From the NCBI GenBank assembly GCA_029858245.1, contig JAOUFL010000090.1, positions 1 to 9,117 of the forward strand: a DNA stretch of 9,117 nt, written 5' to 3'. Positions within the stretch are counted from its first letter, which is position 1. Each line of letters starts with the position of its first letter. The position numbers and the translations under genes were made by a program. The notes beneath the pieces were generated by a model. It saw only the letters and a program-made list of their open reading frames with translations. It did not search any database and was not told the origin of the DNA. The stretch is from Candidatus Zixiibacteriota bacterium. GTDB lineage: Bacteria > Zixibacteria > MSB-5A5 > RBG-16-43-9. Below are positions 1 through 6,078 of the stretch, piece after piece.

Positions 1-1506
1 TTTTACAACTTCCTTTTCAGAGGAACAGGGCTTTTTTTTGGCTTTTTAACTTCCATACTCATTGCCAGGTTATTAGGTCCTGAAAAATTAGGCGAATACA
101 GCCTGGCTTTCTGGATTTTAACCATAGCAGGGTTATTTGTCAATCTGGGTCTTCCCACAACAGTAACCAGGTATTTATCAGAATCTGCTGGCAGAAAAGA
201 TCTTAATTCTGCAGGACAAATTCTTACTAATTCTTTTCGATGGATTTTTCGAGCGGGCATCCTGGTTACGGTTTTACTGTTTTTCTTTTCACCGGCTATA
301 GCAAATTTTTATCACAAACCCTACCTGAGTATTTATCTTAAAATTGGTTCCCTGGGAATTATCCCGATGGGACTGTTAGCCATCTATATGGCAGCATTCG
401 AGGGTTTTCTAAGATTTGATTTAGTAGCATTTTTAACTTTTATCCTCTCTCCTGTTACTTTTTTATTGATCCTCTTAGCTTTGGTTTTTAAGGGAGAAGT
501 GGAATATCTTCTCTGGGTCAGCGTTATCTCCAATTTCTTAGGTGTGTTACTTTATTTCAACTTCTATCATTTGAAAAAGTATCCTTATGTGAGAGAACCC
601 CTGAGCAAAGATTTAAAGTTTAAACTGGTAACGTATAGTAAAAGTATTTTCGTAATACTTCTTTTAGAGGTTCTGCTCTGGGAGAGGTTTGAGCTATTAT
701 TCCTGGGGGCTTACAGCTCTGAAAATCAGATAGCTTTCTATAATCTGGGTTTCAATCTCGCCAGTAAGGTGATTTTACTTTTGCCCGGTGCCTTAACCGG
801 TATACTTTTGCCTACTATGTCAGAAGCCTATGGAGGTGGTCAAAAAGAACGCCTGATAGATATTCATCGACATTCCAGCAGATATATAGCTCTTATAGCA
901 ATTCCTCTCTGTGTGGGGGGAGTTTTTTTAGCTCCGCGGATTATCACTGGTATCTATGGCGCAGAATATATGCCTTCAGCCATAATATTTTCAATTGTCC
1001 TTCTGGCAGGTGTCTTTGGCTCTATTTCCAGGGTTTCAGTCTCTTTCCTTTATAGCCTGGAAAAACAGAAAACGGTGCTTTTGTTTTATGTGCTTTCAGT
1101 TTTTTTGAAGCTGCTCCTGAACCTTTCCCTCACCCGCAGATATCAGGCTATTGGAGCGGTATGGGTCAACTTTTCCGCGCAGGTTTTCTTTGGACTGGGT
1201 GTAATTTTTTATGTATATGCCTTCCTTTTAAAAAGAAGGTTTCCATTTATTCAGATACTGAAAATTAGCTTCGCTTCATGTGTAATGGGAGTATTAGTTT
1301 ACTTTTTCTCCCTCTTTTTACCGGGTATTTCCGGGTCTATAGTCTGTATATTAATCGGCGTTATATCTTATCCTGTTCTGTTAGCTTTAATACGAGTATG
1401 GGAGAGTATTGATTTTGAACTGGGTTCAAGATATATAAAGAAATTACCCCCTGGAATGAATACCCTGGCGGGTAAATTCTTAGAAGTTATGAAGAAGCTT
1501 TCTTAG
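1..1506 (+). CDS. Polysaccharide flippase, Wzx/MATE-like (5' end missing)
   Basis: Frame 1 is open from the first base to the TAG at 1504-1506, giving 501 residues with no start in the window. The ATG at 367 is internal, because the 122 codons before it read as family-like protein. By family role it would flip lipid-linked oligosaccharide repeat units across the inner membrane for O-antigen, capsule or exopolysaccharide assembly. Visible features are a hydrophobic opening helix followed by ARLLGP (residues 22-27), then EYSLAFWIL and NLGLPTTVTRYLSE, the usual N-terminal signature of the polysaccharide biosynthesis/MOP flippases. Many further membrane segments run to about residue 480, and the tail is basic. 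Family members are usually 420-500 residues, so probably only some 10-15 N-terminal residues are missing. A ligase/polymerase gene follows after 13 nt, which supports a polysaccharide operon. The transported glycan cannot be deduced from sequence. Confidence 0.88.
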   Translation, partial: FYNFLFRGTGLFFGFLTSILIARLLGPEKLGEYSLAFWILTIAGLFVNLGLPTTVTRYLSESAGRKDLNSAGQILTNSFRWIFRAGILVTVLLFFFSPAIANFYHKPYLSIYLKIGSLGIIPMGLLAIYMAAFEGFLRFDLVAFLTFILSPVTFLLILLALVFKGEVEYLLWVSVISNFLGVLLYFNFYHLKKYPYVREPLSKDLKFKLVTYSKSIFVILLLEVLLWERFELLFLGAYSSENQIAFYNLGFNLASKVILLLPGALTGILLPTMSEAYGGGQKERLIDIHRHSSRYIALIAIPLCVGGVFLAPRIITGIYGAEYMPSAIIFSIVLLAGVFGSISRVSVSFLYSLEKQKTVLLFYVLSVFLKLLLNLSLTRRYQAIGAVWVNFSAQVFFGLGVIFYVYAFLLKRRFPFIQILKISFASCVMGVLVYFFSLFLPGISGSIVCILIGVISYPVLLALIRVWESIDFELGSRYIKKLPPGMNTLAGKFLEVMKKLS

Positions 1507-1519
1507 TTAAGAGGATTTT

Positions 1520-2767
1520 ATGTCCAATTGGCTTTTGGGGAAAAACCCAAAATCTGTATCTCCTCAATCTCTGGTTAATCTCGGTTTAATTATCTTTGCA
1601 ATTTTCTCCCCTTTTTCCATAGCCGGAGCACAAACCGGGCTCTGGTTTGCTCTTTTGGGCTGGGCTTGGAAGATTATCGATAGAAAAATCCTTAGCTGGG
1701 TAAGCTCTTTTTTTGAACTGCCGGTCATACTTTACCTGGGTGCTTTTCTCCTTTCCATTATCTTCTCCCGGGATAGAATGGCAAGCCTCAACAGCTTGAG
1801 GGATGAATGGTTGTTGGTAATTCCATTTCTCCTGATAAATAATGTCAAAGATGAAAAATTTATCAGAAATTTAGTTAACCTGGTATTCATTACCTCTGCG
1901 TTTGTAGCGATCTATGCTATCTGGCAGCACTATACCGGCATCGATCTTATAAGACATAAAGTTCTGGATTTGGTTCTGCCCTACAGGAAATTCCGCTCCG
2001 TTGCTTTCTTTAACCTGCCCTTAACTTATGCTTTTTATGCTATGTTGATTGGCATAGTCAGTTTCTGTCTGGGAGCTTACGAAAAGAGGCCTCGCTGGAA
2101 AATATTTTATTTTGCAATCGCAATTCTCTGTGTTACAGGGAATCTGTTTACCTATACACGGAGTACCCTGCTGGCACAGGTCATAATCTTCATTTTCTAT
2201 TTTTCACTCACGAAAAATCCAAATAAAAAAAATGAGCTGCTGGCAGTTGCAGGATATTTTATCCTGATCTATTTAATAGACCCGGGGATTTTAGGTCGTT
2301 CGATTATGACAGTTAAGGCTGGGTCTTTGGAACAGGCAGATATCAGATCTGTTATCTGGTCAACCTCCTTTGACATTTTTACAGACTACCCGATTTTTGG
2401 TATAGGGTTTGGAAATTTTCAGGAGTTTTACCGGATGTACCTGAAGGTGCCTTCAGTTATTTTCGAACATGCGCATAATGACTTTCTAAATGTAGCGGTT
2501 AATGCCGGGATAATAGGTCTTTCGGCTTTTATTTTTTTCTGGGTGGTTATACTGAAGAATCTTTTAAAAAAATATAAGGATAAAAAGGAAGGGTATGCTA
2601 AAGCTTTTATTTTCGGGGGGATTTTGACTCTACTGGCATATCTTTTAGCCTCACAATTTCAATGCTATTATACGGATGCAGAAGATAATATGATCCTTTT
2701 TTTCATCTTGGGATTATGTGCAACCCTTGCCCGGTTCCCTAACAGGGACATCCCCTCTTCGTCGTGA
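1520..2767 (+). CDS. O-antigen ligase / Wzy polymerase family membrane protein
   Basis: This is a 415-residue polytopic membrane protein with about ten or more hydrophobic segments. It has the O-antigen ligase (Wzy_C, PF04932-type) signature. YTRSTLLAQ lies near residues 211-219 and starts the conserved block. A large extracytoplasmic loop contains DYPIFGIGFGNF (about 288-299) and FEHAHNDFLN with H317 and H319, followed by NAGIIGLSAF. These enzymes act at the periplasmic face of the inner membrane. They either join undecaprenyl-linked glycan to an acceptor (WaaL) or polymerise repeat units (Wzy), and sequence alone rarely separates the two. The ATG at 1520 is preceded by AAGAGG with about 6 nt spacing and lies 13 nt after the flippase stop, so co-transcription is likely. 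The stop is only 3 nt from the stop of the convergent small gene at 2771. The length is normal for the family. Confidence 0.88.
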   Translation: MSNWLLGKNPKSVSPQSLVNLGLIIFAIFSPFSIAGAQTGLWFALLGWAWKIIDRKILSWVSSFFELPVILYLGAFLLSIIFSRDRMASLNSLRDEWLLVIPFLLINNVKDEKFIRNLVNLVFITSAFVAIYAIWQHYTGIDLIRHKVLDLVLPYRKFRSVAFFNLPLTYAFYAMLIGIVSFCLGAYEKRPRWKIFYFAIAILCVTGNLFTYTRSTLLAQVIIFIFYFSLTKNPNKKNELLAVAGYFILIYLIDPGILGRSIMTVKAGSLEQADIRSVIWSTSFDIFTDYPIFGIGFGNFQEFYRMYLKVPSVIFEHAHNDFLNVAVNAGIIGLSAFIFFWVVILKNLLKKYKDKKEGYAKAFIFGGILTLLAYLLASQFQCYYTDAEDNMILFFILGLCATLARFPNRDIPSSS

Positions 2768-2770
2768 GAT

Positions 2771-3013
2771 TTAAGAATCGGTGATCTCGGATTTCTCAGC
2801 ACCATCCGGGGGCGATTCTTGTTGAGAGTCCGTCAGTCCAAAAACCCTTTCGGTTTCCTTAGTCTTGTTGAATCTCACCAAAGTGTATTCACCCCTTAAG
2901 ATCCGATTTACCACCTGGATGAACTTCTCTGTGGTCAAGCATTGTAAAGAATAGGGATGCCATCTGGTTTTTTCTAGCAGGCATGGCTCCGGGCTATGCA
3001 TCGATTTAGGCAA
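2771..3013 (-). CDS. Small uncharacterised protein (80 aa) downstream of the HTH-TPR regulator
   Basis: I do not recognise this protein. The frame extends up to codon 3052, but the best start is TTG at 3013-3011, because AAAGGAGGTGA sits 8 nt upstream (GGAGG at 3022-3026). The extra upstream codons have no ribosome site. The 80-residue product is soluble, with no signal peptide or membrane segment. It begins MPKSMHSPEPCLLEKTRW, has Cys at 11 and 25, an amphipathic stretch TEKFIQVVNRILRGEYTLV (about 28-46), and a polar acidic C-terminus. Its gene is convergent with the ligase gene, stop to stop with 3 nt between. It is in the same orientation as the regulator and the 36-codon frame upstream, so it may be their operon partner or target. 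A 13-bp hairpin overlaps the ribosome site, which hints at translational control. It could also be the tail of a broken longer gene, since the same frame continues upstream to one stop. Confidence 0.55.
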   Translation of the reverse strand: MPKSMHSPEPCLLEKTRWHPYSLQCLTTEKFIQVVNRILRGEYTLVRFNKTKETERVFGLTDSQQESPPDGAEKSEITDS

Positions 3014-3018
3014 GACCC

Positions 3019-3029
3019 TCACCTCCTTT
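3019..3029 (-). promoter_or_regulatory. Strong Shine-Dalgarno site for the 80-aa gene
   Basis: On the minus strand AAAGGAGGTGA is an almost complete match to the anti-SD of 16S rRNA. The GGAGG core is 8 nt before the TTG at 3013. It decides the start of the small gene in favour of 3013 over the longer 3052 frame. Its first half lies in the descending arm of the hairpin at 3025-3056. Confidence 0.7.
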
Positions 3030-3056
3030 TGCTCTCTTACCTCAGAGAACAAAAGG
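3025..3056 (-). promoter_or_regulatory. 13-bp hairpin overlapping the ribosome-binding site of the 80-aa gene
   Basis: On the minus strand CCTTTTGTTCTCT (3056-3044) pairs with AGAGAGCAAAAGG (3037-3025) around a 6-nt loop GAGGTA. This gives 12 Watson-Crick pairs and one G-U pair. The descending arm contains AAAAGG, the first half of the AAAGGAGGTGA ribosome site. If folded, the mRNA would partly hide that site. No U tract follows on either strand, so it does not look like an intrinsic terminator. Translational control is inferred. It could also be an mRNA-processing structure or an operator-like inverted repeat in DNA. Confidence 0.5.
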
Positions 3057-3076
3057 GAAAGGCTTTGCCTAAGGAA

Positions 3077-3187
3077 TTACGATCCCGTATGTTCCCCGGG
3101 TAAGATCACATTTTCCCAGTAATCCGGACTGATTACACTCGCGCTTTGCTTCTTATGTTCTTTCGTACTCGGTACTTCTTTTCTCAA
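3077..3187 (-). CDS. Candidate 36-codon small ORF between the regulator and the 80-aa gene
   Basis: This is a short frame starting at TTG 3187-3185 and ending with TAA at 3079-3077. It begins 33 nt after the regulator stop. GAGGAG (about 3203-3198) lies 10 nt upstream of the start and AAGGA lies closer, so a ribosome could initiate here. The peptide is basic at the start (MRKEVPSTKEHKK) and ends ISPDYWENVILPGEHTGS. It has no hydrophobic signal sequence. The order of charged, aromatic and turn residues looks protein-like, but the frame is too short to be sure. It is in the same frame as the 80-aa gene, with only one stop between them. It may therefore be a real small peptide gene, an upstream leader ORF, or the front of a longer gene broken by a nonsense codon. 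Confidence 0.35.
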   Translation of the reverse strand: MRKEVPSTKEHKKQSASVISPDYWENVILPGEHTGS

Positions 3188-3220
3188 AAATCCTTAACTC
3201 CTCTACCGATATAACTATAT

Positions 3221-4492
3221 TTACTTCTTTTTATTCCTCATTCTGAGCATAAGAAATTCTTCCACTTCTCTCTTATCTACCGTATCCTCCTCCAGGTTCT
3301 GAATCTCTGATTTTGCCAGGTGAAAATATTGTTCTGCAGACTTTTTATCGTTCCGGGCTAAACATGCCATTCCCAGACCCCAGTGGTTGAAAGTGATCAG
3401 GTCCAAAAAACCTTCTTTCTCTGCTATGCTCTTGGATTTAAGAAAAAGTTCGGAGGCTTTTGCATATTCTTTTAGTATTAAATTTGTTCTGGCAAAATAA
3501 AAGAGTATATGCGCGGTTAGCTTCTGGTGGTCTGTTCGCTGAATGGTAGCATAACCTTCCTGGATATATTTTAATCCTTTAAGAATTCCATATTTCTCTC
3601 TGCTTGTCTCCGCCAGTACCCAGCCTAAATTAGTCAAAGCAGAGGCTAAATTACACAGACATTTTCTATATAAACTGCCGTCTCCAGTTTTTAATCCCGG
3701 CAGATATTTTTTCAGGCTCTTCACAATCTGAGTGTTAACGTGAATGCAGTCTTTATACATCCTGTTGTCATGCAGGAAATTAGCTTTTACTGCTTCAAAC
3801 CTGAGTCTCTGGAACAGGTCTTTCAACCTGTATTGAGCTAAATGAAGCCCCGCATTACAGAAGATCTCGAATTCCACCTTTCGATTAAGACGGTAAAGCA
3901 GACATGTGATCAGATGCAGTATGTCAATCATTTCTTTGAGTTTGGTTTGGTTCTTTTCCTCTACACTGTAACCACCGGAGTTTAGCAGGACAAAACACTG
4001 ATCCAGGGCTGAAAGATAGCGCCCCTGATCTTTAAGCGAGCTTGCAAATTTCATATTCAGATCATACTCTATCCTCTGCCAGTTATCCGCTTCTTTAAAA
4101 TCTCTCAAGAACTCGATATATTTTTTCAGAAGGAATTTTGCCTCCTCCGTTCTACCTGCCTGGGAATGCTGTAGAACCTGTTTTAAGAGCTGCTCGGGGG
4201 TTATGATATCCTCGAAGAAATAGTCACAATATTTATCTTCCAATACCTTTTCCACGATCTTCCTCTCGTCCAGGTTGAAAATGGTGGCAAACATGTTTAT
4301 GTATTCGGGCTTCAGAGGGCTTTTTTTCGAGTTATGTATCGATTTATAGATGTTGCTGGCTGAGACTTCAAATCCTAAATCCTGACCTATTTTAGCTACT
4401 CTCCTGAAGGAGAGATTACGGCGATTGAGCAGTTCGCGTATGAAGTCTGCAAAAAGTGTTTTCTCATATAAAGTGGTTTCCTTACGAGCCAT
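3221..4492 (-). CDS. XRE-like HTH transcriptional regulator with TPR-like helical domain
   Basis: The product has 423 residues and is probably a cytoplasmic DNA-binding regulator. Residues about 14-82 form an XRE-like helix-turn-helix region: LLNRRNLSFRRVAKIGQDLG, then SASNIYKSIHNSKKSPLKPEY, then a closing helix ending near FNLDERKIVEKV. The connection between the second and third helices is longer than in textbook XRE domains. From about residue 95 to 415 the protein is helical with TPR-like repeats. The clearest are ILFYFARTNLILKEYAKASE and GLGMACLARNDKKSAEQYF. The combination is found in RRNPP-type and related sensors, where the helical part binds a peptide or protein partner. No ligand can be named here. 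The ATG at 4492 has GGAGAG about 5-10 nt upstream. The neighbours are tRNA-Leu upstream, with a gap of about 200 nt, and two small frames downstream on the same strand, which are possible partners. Confidence 0.75.
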   Translation of the reverse strand: MARKETTLYEKTLFADFIRELLNRRNLSFRRVAKIGQDLGFEVSASNIYKSIHNSKKSPLKPEYINMFATIFNLDERKIVEKVLEDKYCDYFFEDIITPEQLLKQVLQHSQAGRTEEAKFLLKKYIEFLRDFKEADNWQRIEYDLNMKFASSLKDQGRYLSALDQCFVLLNSGGYSVEEKNQTKLKEMIDILHLITCLLYRLNRKVEFEIFCNAGLHLAQYRLKDLFQRLRFEAVKANFLHDNRMYKDCIHVNTQIVKSLKKYLPGLKTGDGSLYRKCLCNLASALTNLGWVLAETSREKYGILKGLKYIQEGYATIQRTDHQKLTAHILFYFARTNLILKEYAKASELFLKSKSIAEKEGFLDLITFNHWGLGMACLARNDKKSAEQYFHLAKSEIQNLEEDTVDKREVEEFLMLRMRNKKK

Positions 4493-4519
4493 CCCTTCTC
4501 TCCTGTTTTATCTGTTATC

Positions 4520-4548
4520 AATTAAGAAAGTCATTTTATTTATGTCAA
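4520..4548 (-). promoter_or_regulatory. Possible promoter of the HTH-TPR regulator
   Basis: TTGACA (4548-4543) is a perfect -35 hexamer in the AT-rich gap between the tRNA and the regulator. The -10 is poor: TTAATT at 17 nt spacing or CTTAAT at 16 nt. The transcript would start some 15-25 nt before the start codon. The 4500-4696 gap otherwise holds no convincing gene. Confidence 0.3.
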
Positions 4549-4682
4549 GTTTAATAAGTCGAATCAAAGCAGATAGTGTTTCCTGAAAGAAACGATTTTC
4601 GCAAGGAAGGTTAAAGCCAATAAACCAAGCGGTTTTAATTAAAGATATTAAGCTTTTTAAATGAAAAAAATTAAGAATTAGA

Positions 4683-4699
4683 GCAGATGGAAGATCTGC
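4683..4699 (-). other. Small hairpin spanning the tRNA-Leu 3' end and trailer
   Basis: On the minus strand GCAGAT (4699-4694), loop CTTCC, then ATCTGC (4688-4683) form a perfect 6-bp stem. The stem uses the last two acceptor bases and the discriminator A of the tRNA. A run of seven T follows about 12 nt later (around 4664-4671). That is too far for a standard intrinsic terminator, though it may help end transcription or guide 3' processing. Confidence 0.35.
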
Positions 4700-4778
4700 G
4701 GAAGGGGGGACTTGAACCCCCACGGGTTACCCCACTACCCCCTCAAGATAGCGTGTCTGCCAGTTCCACCACTTCCGC
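4697..4778 (-). tRNA. tRNA-Leu, anticodon GAG
   Basis: A complete class II cloverleaf can be drawn on the minus strand. The acceptor stem is GCGGAAG (4778-4772) with CTTCCGC (4704-4698), and the discriminator A is at 4697. The anticodon stem is CTATC/GGTAG around the loop TTGAGGG, so the anticodon is GAG at 4744-4742, reading CUC and CUU leucine codons. A long variable arm contains GGGGTAACCC. The T arm is GGGGG-TTCAAGT-CCCCC. The D region has the AACTGGCAGAC pattern common in leucine tRNAs. CCA is not encoded, since GAT follows the discriminator, so a CCA-adding enzyme must add it. It lies 20 nt after secG and is probably co-transcribed with it. Confidence 0.95.
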
Positions 4779-4798
4779 ATAATAATTCTCTTTAAAAA

Positions 4799-5200
4799 CT
4801 ACTTGCCTTCACCTTCCGGGAGCGAAGGGGGTAGCTCTGTTTTCTGACCCTCCTGGGTTTGTGTCTCCTGGGTTGCTCCGGGAACATTGGTTGCTGGGAA
4901 TGGTCCCTGGCTTCTTTCTTTCTGCGCCTCTTCCGTGATGGCGCTCTTACCACCACCCCTGGGTCCAACCAAGGGAGTGATGAAGGATAACCCGATGGAA
5001 CTCAAGAAAAAAGCTACAGCCAAAACTGTAGTTGCTTTGGAAAGGAAAGTAGCTGCACCTCTGCCACCGAAAACTGCTCCGGTAATACCCGATCCACCAA
5101 AAGCGCCTGCCAATCCCTCCCCTTTACTTGACTGCATGAGGACTGTGATTATTAAGCCTATACAGATAAGCACATGTAAAATTATTAGAAGACCGTACAA
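4799..5200 (-). CDS. secG: Preprotein translocase subunit SecG
   Basis: SecG is the small accessory subunit of the SecYEG channel in the inner membrane and assists SecA-driven export. The 133-residue product has the family layout. TM1 (about 3-21) is followed by the conserved VLMQSSKGEGLAGAFGG (about 20-36), a glycine-rich loop with FGGRGAATFLSKATT, and TM2 (about 57-75). A hydrophilic tail of about 55 residues is rich in Gln, Pro, Glu and Gly. Such tails vary among SecG proteins. The start is TTG at 5200, supported by AAAGGAGGAG immediately upstream; no ATG lies near the N-terminus. The gene begins 30 nt after tpiA ends and is followed 20 nt later by tRNA-Leu. The tpiA-secG-tRNA order is common in bacteria. 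Confidence 0.95.
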   Translation of the reverse strand: MYGLLIILHVLICIGLIITVLMQSSKGEGLAGAFGGSGITGAVFGGRGAATFLSKATTVLAVAFFLSSIGLSFITPLVGPRGGGKSAITEEAQKERSQGPFPATNVPGATQETQTQEGQKTELPPSLPEGEGK

Positions 5201-5230
5201 AACTCCTCCTTTAATTAGAATCTGAAATTA

Positions 5231-6043
5231 TCACAATAAATCTATACCACTTCTAACTATTTTCTCGAAAGACTCTTCATTAAGGCTTGCTCCCCCTACC
5301 AGGGCACCATCTATATCCGGTTCTCTCAAAAGGTCTTTAGCGTTCTCTGGTTTTACAGATCCACCATAAAGTATTGACATATTTTTAGCGATCTCTTGTC
5401 CGACTTTTTCCTCAATTTTTTTACGGATGAAAATATGCACATCATTAGCCTGTTTAGGAGTGGCAGTTTTACCTGTGCCTATAGCCCAGACTGGTTCATA
5501 AGCTAAAACCATTTTACCTACATCTTCTGCCGGGAGATCAACTAAACCACCTTTCAACTGATCTTCGATTACCAGCTCTGTATTCCCTTTTTCCCTTTCC
5601 TGAAGAGTTTCACCGATACAGAGTATGGGTGTTAGATTCTCCTTTAAAACAGCTTTTAGTTTCAGATTGATGGTTTTATTGGTTTCCTGAAATAGATTCC
5701 TCCGCTCTGAATGTCCAATTATGACATATCGACAGCCCAAAAGCAAGAGCATTAAAGGAGAGATCGCACCGGTGAATGCCCCTTCTTTTTCCCAGTGGAC
5801 ATCTTGGGCACCTAAAAGCAGGGAAGATCCCTTTAAGGCCAGGGAGACTGTATGCAGGGAGGTGAAAGACGGGCATATTACCACCTTGATACTGGATATA
5901 TCTGCCAGGCGCTCCTTTAATGTCAGGGCTAAATTGTATGCTTCATTATGATCTTTATACATCTTCCAGTTGCCTGCAATCAGAAGAGACCTGGTTTTCT
6001 TAATGATTTGATTATTATGACGATTATTATTTTTCTGGCTCAA
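5231..6043 (-). CDS. tpiA: Triose-phosphate isomerase
   Basis: This cytoplasmic TIM-barrel enzyme interconverts dihydroxyacetone phosphate and glyceraldehyde 3-phosphate in glycolysis and gluconeogenesis. All catalytic elements are present: N25 and K27 in AGNWKM, H111 in IIGHSERR, E183 in LAYEPVWAIGTGKTATP, and the phosphate-binding GGSVKPEN and DGALVGGASL near the C-terminus. At 270 residues it is slightly longer than the usual 250. The excess is an Asn/Lys/Gln-rich N-terminal stretch of about 17 residues before the first beta strand. The start is TTG at 6043. The only clear ribosome site, AAAGGAG, is about 13 nt upstream, a long spacing, so the exact start is less certain than the identity. 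It lies 35 nt after pgk and 30 nt before secG, in one operon. Confidence 0.95.
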   Translation of the reverse strand: MSQKNNNRHNNQIIKKTRSLLIAGNWKMYKDHNEAYNLALTLKERLADISSIKVVICPSFTSLHTVSLALKGSSLLLGAQDVHWEKEGAFTGAISPLMLLLLGCRYVIIGHSERRNLFQETNKTINLKLKAVLKENLTPILCIGETLQEREKGNTELVIEDQLKGGLVDLPAEDVGKMVLAYEPVWAIGTGKTATPKQANDVHIFIRKKIEEKVGQEIAKNMSILYGGSVKPENAKDLLREPDIDGALVGGASLNEESFEKIVRSGIDLL

Positions 6044-6078
6044 TTTCTTAGTTTTTCTCCTTTATATGAAAAGTTAGT

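Noticed and set aside
3053..3220. Known riboswitch (for example c-di-GMP class) in the gap after the regulator
   Set aside because: Some GCAAAGC-like strings and small stems are present, but the conserved core arrangement of a known class is not.
4618..4638. AAACC-AAGC-GGTTT stem as an intrinsic terminator
   Set aside because: The stem is only 5 bp and lacks a proper U tract on either strand.
4508..4723. 71-codon minus-strand frame next to the tRNA
   Set aside because: It begins inside the tRNA-Leu T arm, has no ribosome site, and its composition is that of AT-rich non-coding DNA.
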